A stretch of 64,000 nt of DNA from Clostridium kluyveri (GTDB lineage Bacteria; Bacillota; Clostridia; Clostridiales; Clostridiaceae). The number at the start of each line of letters is the position of its first letter. Within the stretch, counting starts at the first letter, position 1. Positions 63,421 through 64,000 of this stretch are shown piece after piece. Location of the stretch: NCBI RefSeq assembly GCF_001902295.1, contig NZ_CP018335.1, positions 3,844,001 to 3,908,000 of the forward strand. The letters run 5' to 3'. The notes below the pieces were generated by a model that had not been told where the DNA came from, did not search any database, and saw only the letters and a list, made by a program, of their open reading frames with translations. A program made the translations under genes and the position numbers.

Positions 63421-64000
63421 ATGAGTGAAAGAGGGTATGAAAATACAAACCAGACAAATAATCAAAAGTATTTAGGGAAAAAAGGTCTTATTGCCTTTAT
63501 AGCATTAATGAATATGTTTATTCCTCTCTCTACGGATTTATATCTGCCTGCTTTACCCAAAATGAGTTCATATTTTGGAAGCAGTATTTCAGTAACTAAT
63601 TTGACACTAACTGCTTTTTTCTTCTTTTATGCACTGGGCATTTTAATCTGGGGCCCTATAAGTGATAAGTATGGTCGCAAGCCCGTTCTTATAGTGGGAA
63701 GTATCATATACATTATAAGCAGCAGTTTTTGTGCCCTATCTTCAAATGTTTATTTTCTTATTTTTTCGAGAATTGCACAAGGCATAGGAGCTGGGGGCAT
63801 TACTTCAGTTTCTATTGCTATAATTAAAGACTATTTTTCAGGAAAGGAACGAGAATCCATTCTGGCAATAGTACAATCACTATCAGGTATAGCACCTATG
63901 GTGGCACCAATTATAGGCGCCTGGATTTTAAAAATTTCTACCTGGAGGGGTTCCTTCTGGATTCTAACTATAATTAGTATTTTAAATTTATTACTGACTT
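63421..64000 (+). CDS. Bcr/CflA-type MFS multidrug exporter, 3' end outside window
   Basis: The first 193 codons show MFS helices with the Bcr/CflA signature IPLSTDLYLPALPKM in helix 1, the loop motif GPISDKYGRKPVL (motif A) and RIAQGIGAGGI in helix 4. GGAGGTAAA precedes the ATG at 63421. Such pumps expel drugs or sulfonamide-like compounds with protons. The divergent MarR gene is its likely regulator. Confidence 0.92.
   Translation, partial: MSERGYENTNQTNNQKYLGKKGLIAFIALMNMFIPLSTDLYLPALPKMSSYFGSSISVTNLTLTAFFFFYALGILIWGPISDKYGRKPVLIVGSIIYIISSSFCALSSNVYFLIFSRIAQGIGAGGITSVSIAIIKDYFSGKERESILAIVQSLSGIAPMVAPIIGAWILKISTWRGSFWILTIISILNLLLT

Overview
The window is AT-rich DNA with strong AGGAGG-type ribosome sites. 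It carries Spo0E, spore photoproduct lyase and CwlD genes, so it reads as a chromosomal segment of an endospore-forming Clostridium sensu stricto. Gene content and order resemble the C. kluyveri / C. ljungdahlii type; this species-level placement is inference. No rRNA, tRNA, CRISPR array or intact prophage was seen.

Layout. 1-7.4 kb: the 3' part of an ApbE lipoprotein gene, cobS, a PerR-type regulator, a solute-binding lipoprotein, an anchored FG-GAP-like protein, a WYL regulator, a small hypothetical gene and a CPBP protease. 7.5-13.9 kb: the protein quality-control block tig-clpP-clpX-lon-engB. 14.3-16 kb: a TIM-barrel protein and an anchored hypothetical. 16.4-22.4 kb: a complete pyrBI-C-F-K-D-E operon behind a PyrR-type attenuator. 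22.5-25.2 kb: mntR, galU, spo0E, a DUF4064-like membrane protein and a decayed flavin reductase. 25.4-27.5 kb: an agr-type peptide-signalling cluster (agrD-agrC-agrB) including an agrD too short for routine ORF calling. 27.7-32.6 kb: amtB-glnK, an amino-acid permease and a divergent LysR regulator. 32.8-42.1 kb: the glycolytic/RNA/secretion block gap-pgk-tpiA-gpmI-eno-secG-rnr-smpB. 42.3-47.6 kb: DegV, trmL, splB, cwlD, a HAD phosphatase and an EamA exporter behind tiny leader ORFs. 47.9-53.9 kb: an Hsp20 protein, a two-component system with its ABC transporter, and a 46-residue protein. 54.2-55.9 kb: a broken IS30 element and a short tandem array. 56-58.2 kb: a DUF2975-HTH-DUF4173 operon. 58.4-60.4 kb: a decayed Rhs/polymorphic-toxin locus. 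60.5-64 kb: fetAB with divergent padR, a DUF1294 protein, marR and a Bcr/CflA exporter cut by the window end.

How the genes work together: most of the first 45 kb is housekeeping on the minus strand (pyrimidine synthesis, lower glycolysis, proteolysis, ribosome rescue, ammonium uptake). The accessory part from 46 kb on is dominated by membrane transporters paired with local regulators, plus mobile and toxin debris. The most interesting observations are a dispersed, hairpin-forming intergenic repeat family (five recognisable copies), the agr cluster with an atypical AgrD, the leader ORFs before the EamA exporter, a heptamer array at the pyrE stop codon, and a 20-bp perfect palindrome at the splB 3' end.
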